Assembly: GCA_947177495.1 (NCBI GenBank)
Contig: CAMWUS010000016.1
Coordinates: 1-13,479, forward strand
DNA length: 13,479 nt
Direction: 5' to 3'
From: an uncultured Clostridia bacterium
GTDB taxonomy: Bacteria; Bacillota; Clostridia; Christensenellales; Borkfalkiaceae
Every line of letters starts with the position of its first letter. The stretch's first letter is position 1. Shown here piece after piece: positions 12,955-13,479 of this stretch. The position numbers were made by a program, and so were the translations under genes. The notes beneath the pieces are model-generated. The model was not told the origin of the DNA, did no database searches, and worked only from the letters and a program-made list of their open reading frames with translations.

Positions 12955-13356
12955 TTATATCTGTCCCTCCGCCGACTTTACGTCAAGTATCACCGTGATG
13001 TGGCTCGTTCTTTTGAGGATCGCATGCCCTCTGCCTTTGCTGACGGGCTGCATTCTCTTGAGCATCGTGCCGCCGTTTGCGAAGCACTCCGCCACGTACA
13101 AATCTCCTCTGTCCATGCCCTGATTGTGCTCTGCGTTCGCAACCGCGCTCATGAGCACCTTGCGCGTGGGCTCCGCGCCGCCGTTCGTGCAGTTTTCGAG
13201 GATTGCCTGCGCCTCGCGCACGCTCTTCCCGCGAATCAGCGCCAAAACGGTGCGTACCTTATAGGGAGAAACTCTGATATACTTTGCAACCGCATAGGGG
13301 CGCTTCTCTTTGAGCTCGGCAACCCGTTCGGTCTTTTTCTTCATATTACCTGCCAT
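12955..13356 (-). CDS. rplV: 50S ribosomal protein L22
   Basis: L22 spans the large subunit and its long loop lines the exit tunnel; changes there can give macrolide resistance. The 133 residues contain AVAKYIRVSPYKVRTVLALI, SAVANAEHNQGMDRGDLYVA and the loop region GTMLKRMQPVSKGRGHAILK, without an obvious deletion. The family core starts near residue 20; the first 18-20 residues (MAGNMKKKTERVAELKEKRP) are a basic extension. ATG 13356 is preceded by AAGGAG 8 bases upstream. An internal ATG at codon 5 is possible but has no better site. Confidence 0.96.
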   Translation of the reverse strand: MAGNMKKKTERVAELKEKRPYAVAKYIRVSPYKVRTVLALIRGKSVREAQAILENCTNGGAEPTRKVLMSAVANAEHNQGMDRGDLYVAECFANGGTMLKRMQPVSKGRGHAILKRTSHITVILDVKSAEGQI

Positions 13357-13371
13357 GTCCGCTTCTCCTTA

Positions 13372-13479
13372 TTATTTCTTTCCGGGCGACGGCGTTTTCG
13401 CCGTGTGTCCCTTGCACGTTCTCGTGGGAGCGAACTCGCCGAGCTTGCAGCCCACCATATCTTCGGTAATGTATACGGG
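13372..13479 (-). CDS. rpsS: 30S ribosomal protein S19, C-terminal part only
   Basis: Thirty-five codons and a stop are visible; the start lies beyond the right edge. The peptide begins PVYITEDMVGCKLGEFAPTR, the diagnostic C-terminal half of S19, and ends TCKGHTAKTPSPGKK. Two tandem TAA stops follow, then the rplV ribosome binding site. S19 forms a complex with S13 in the 30S head. Its place before rplV is the standard S10-operon order, so rplB and rplW are expected just outside the window. Confidence 0.95.
   Translation of the reverse strand, partial: PVYITEDMVGCKLGEFAPTRTCKGHTAKTPSPGKK

Overview
The window is a bacterial ribosomal-protein supercluster read entirely from the minus strand. 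From the right edge leftwards it holds the end of the S10 operon (rpsS partial, rplV, rpsC, rplP, rpmC, rpsQ), the spc operon (rplN, rplX, rplE, rpsN type Z, rpsH, rplF, rplR, rpsE, rpmD, rplO, secY), the adk-map-infA-rpmJ block, and the alpha operon (rpsM, rpsK, rpsD, rpoA, rplQ). Zinc-type S14, zinc-type S4, zinc-lid adenylate kinase, strong AGGAGG ribosome binding sites and rpsD lying inside the alpha operon all point to a Clostridia-like Firmicute. Base composition looks close to 50% GC. The long L17 and the gene order after rplQ suggest an uncultured or divergent gut-type lineage rather than a Bacillus or a classical Clostridium. That placement is inference.

From 13479 to 5860 the genes are packed with gaps of about 1 to 30 bases, with a few near-overlapping junctions (TGATG at rplP-rpmC, TAATATG at rplV-rpsC and adk-map). 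The secY-adk gap of 149 bases holds a 93-base imperfect palindrome. Between rpmJ and rpsM lies a 241-base gap. It carries a perfect-consensus sigma-70 promoter (TTGACA, 17 bases, TATAAT) and a leader of about 200 bases with three hairpins. The alpha operon can therefore be made separately and may be autoregulated. The cluster ends at an intrinsic terminator 37 bases after rplQ.

The left 700 bases are the most interesting part. A new minus-strand promoter abuts the rplQ terminator and drives a partial SLOG/DUF1273 (YpsA-like) gene that runs off the window at base 1. Its 160-base leader looks like an undescribed riboswitch or attenuator. It has a 15-bp closing helix starting at the predicted transcript 5' end, a second helix, a perfect 12-bp hairpin and a small hairpin. 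These are followed by two mutually exclusive helices: an 11-bp antiterminator and a 12-bp terminator with a GCAA loop and a U6 tract. The U6 tract ends on the base before the ATG. The likely ribosome binding site lies inside the terminator stem, so one fold would shut off both transcription and translation. All pairings were found by eye. No folding program or homology search was run.

The ribosomal proteins, SecY, MetAP, adenylate kinase, IF-1 and RNA polymerase alpha together form the core of translation, protein export and N-terminal processing, and transcription. All complete genes appear intact.
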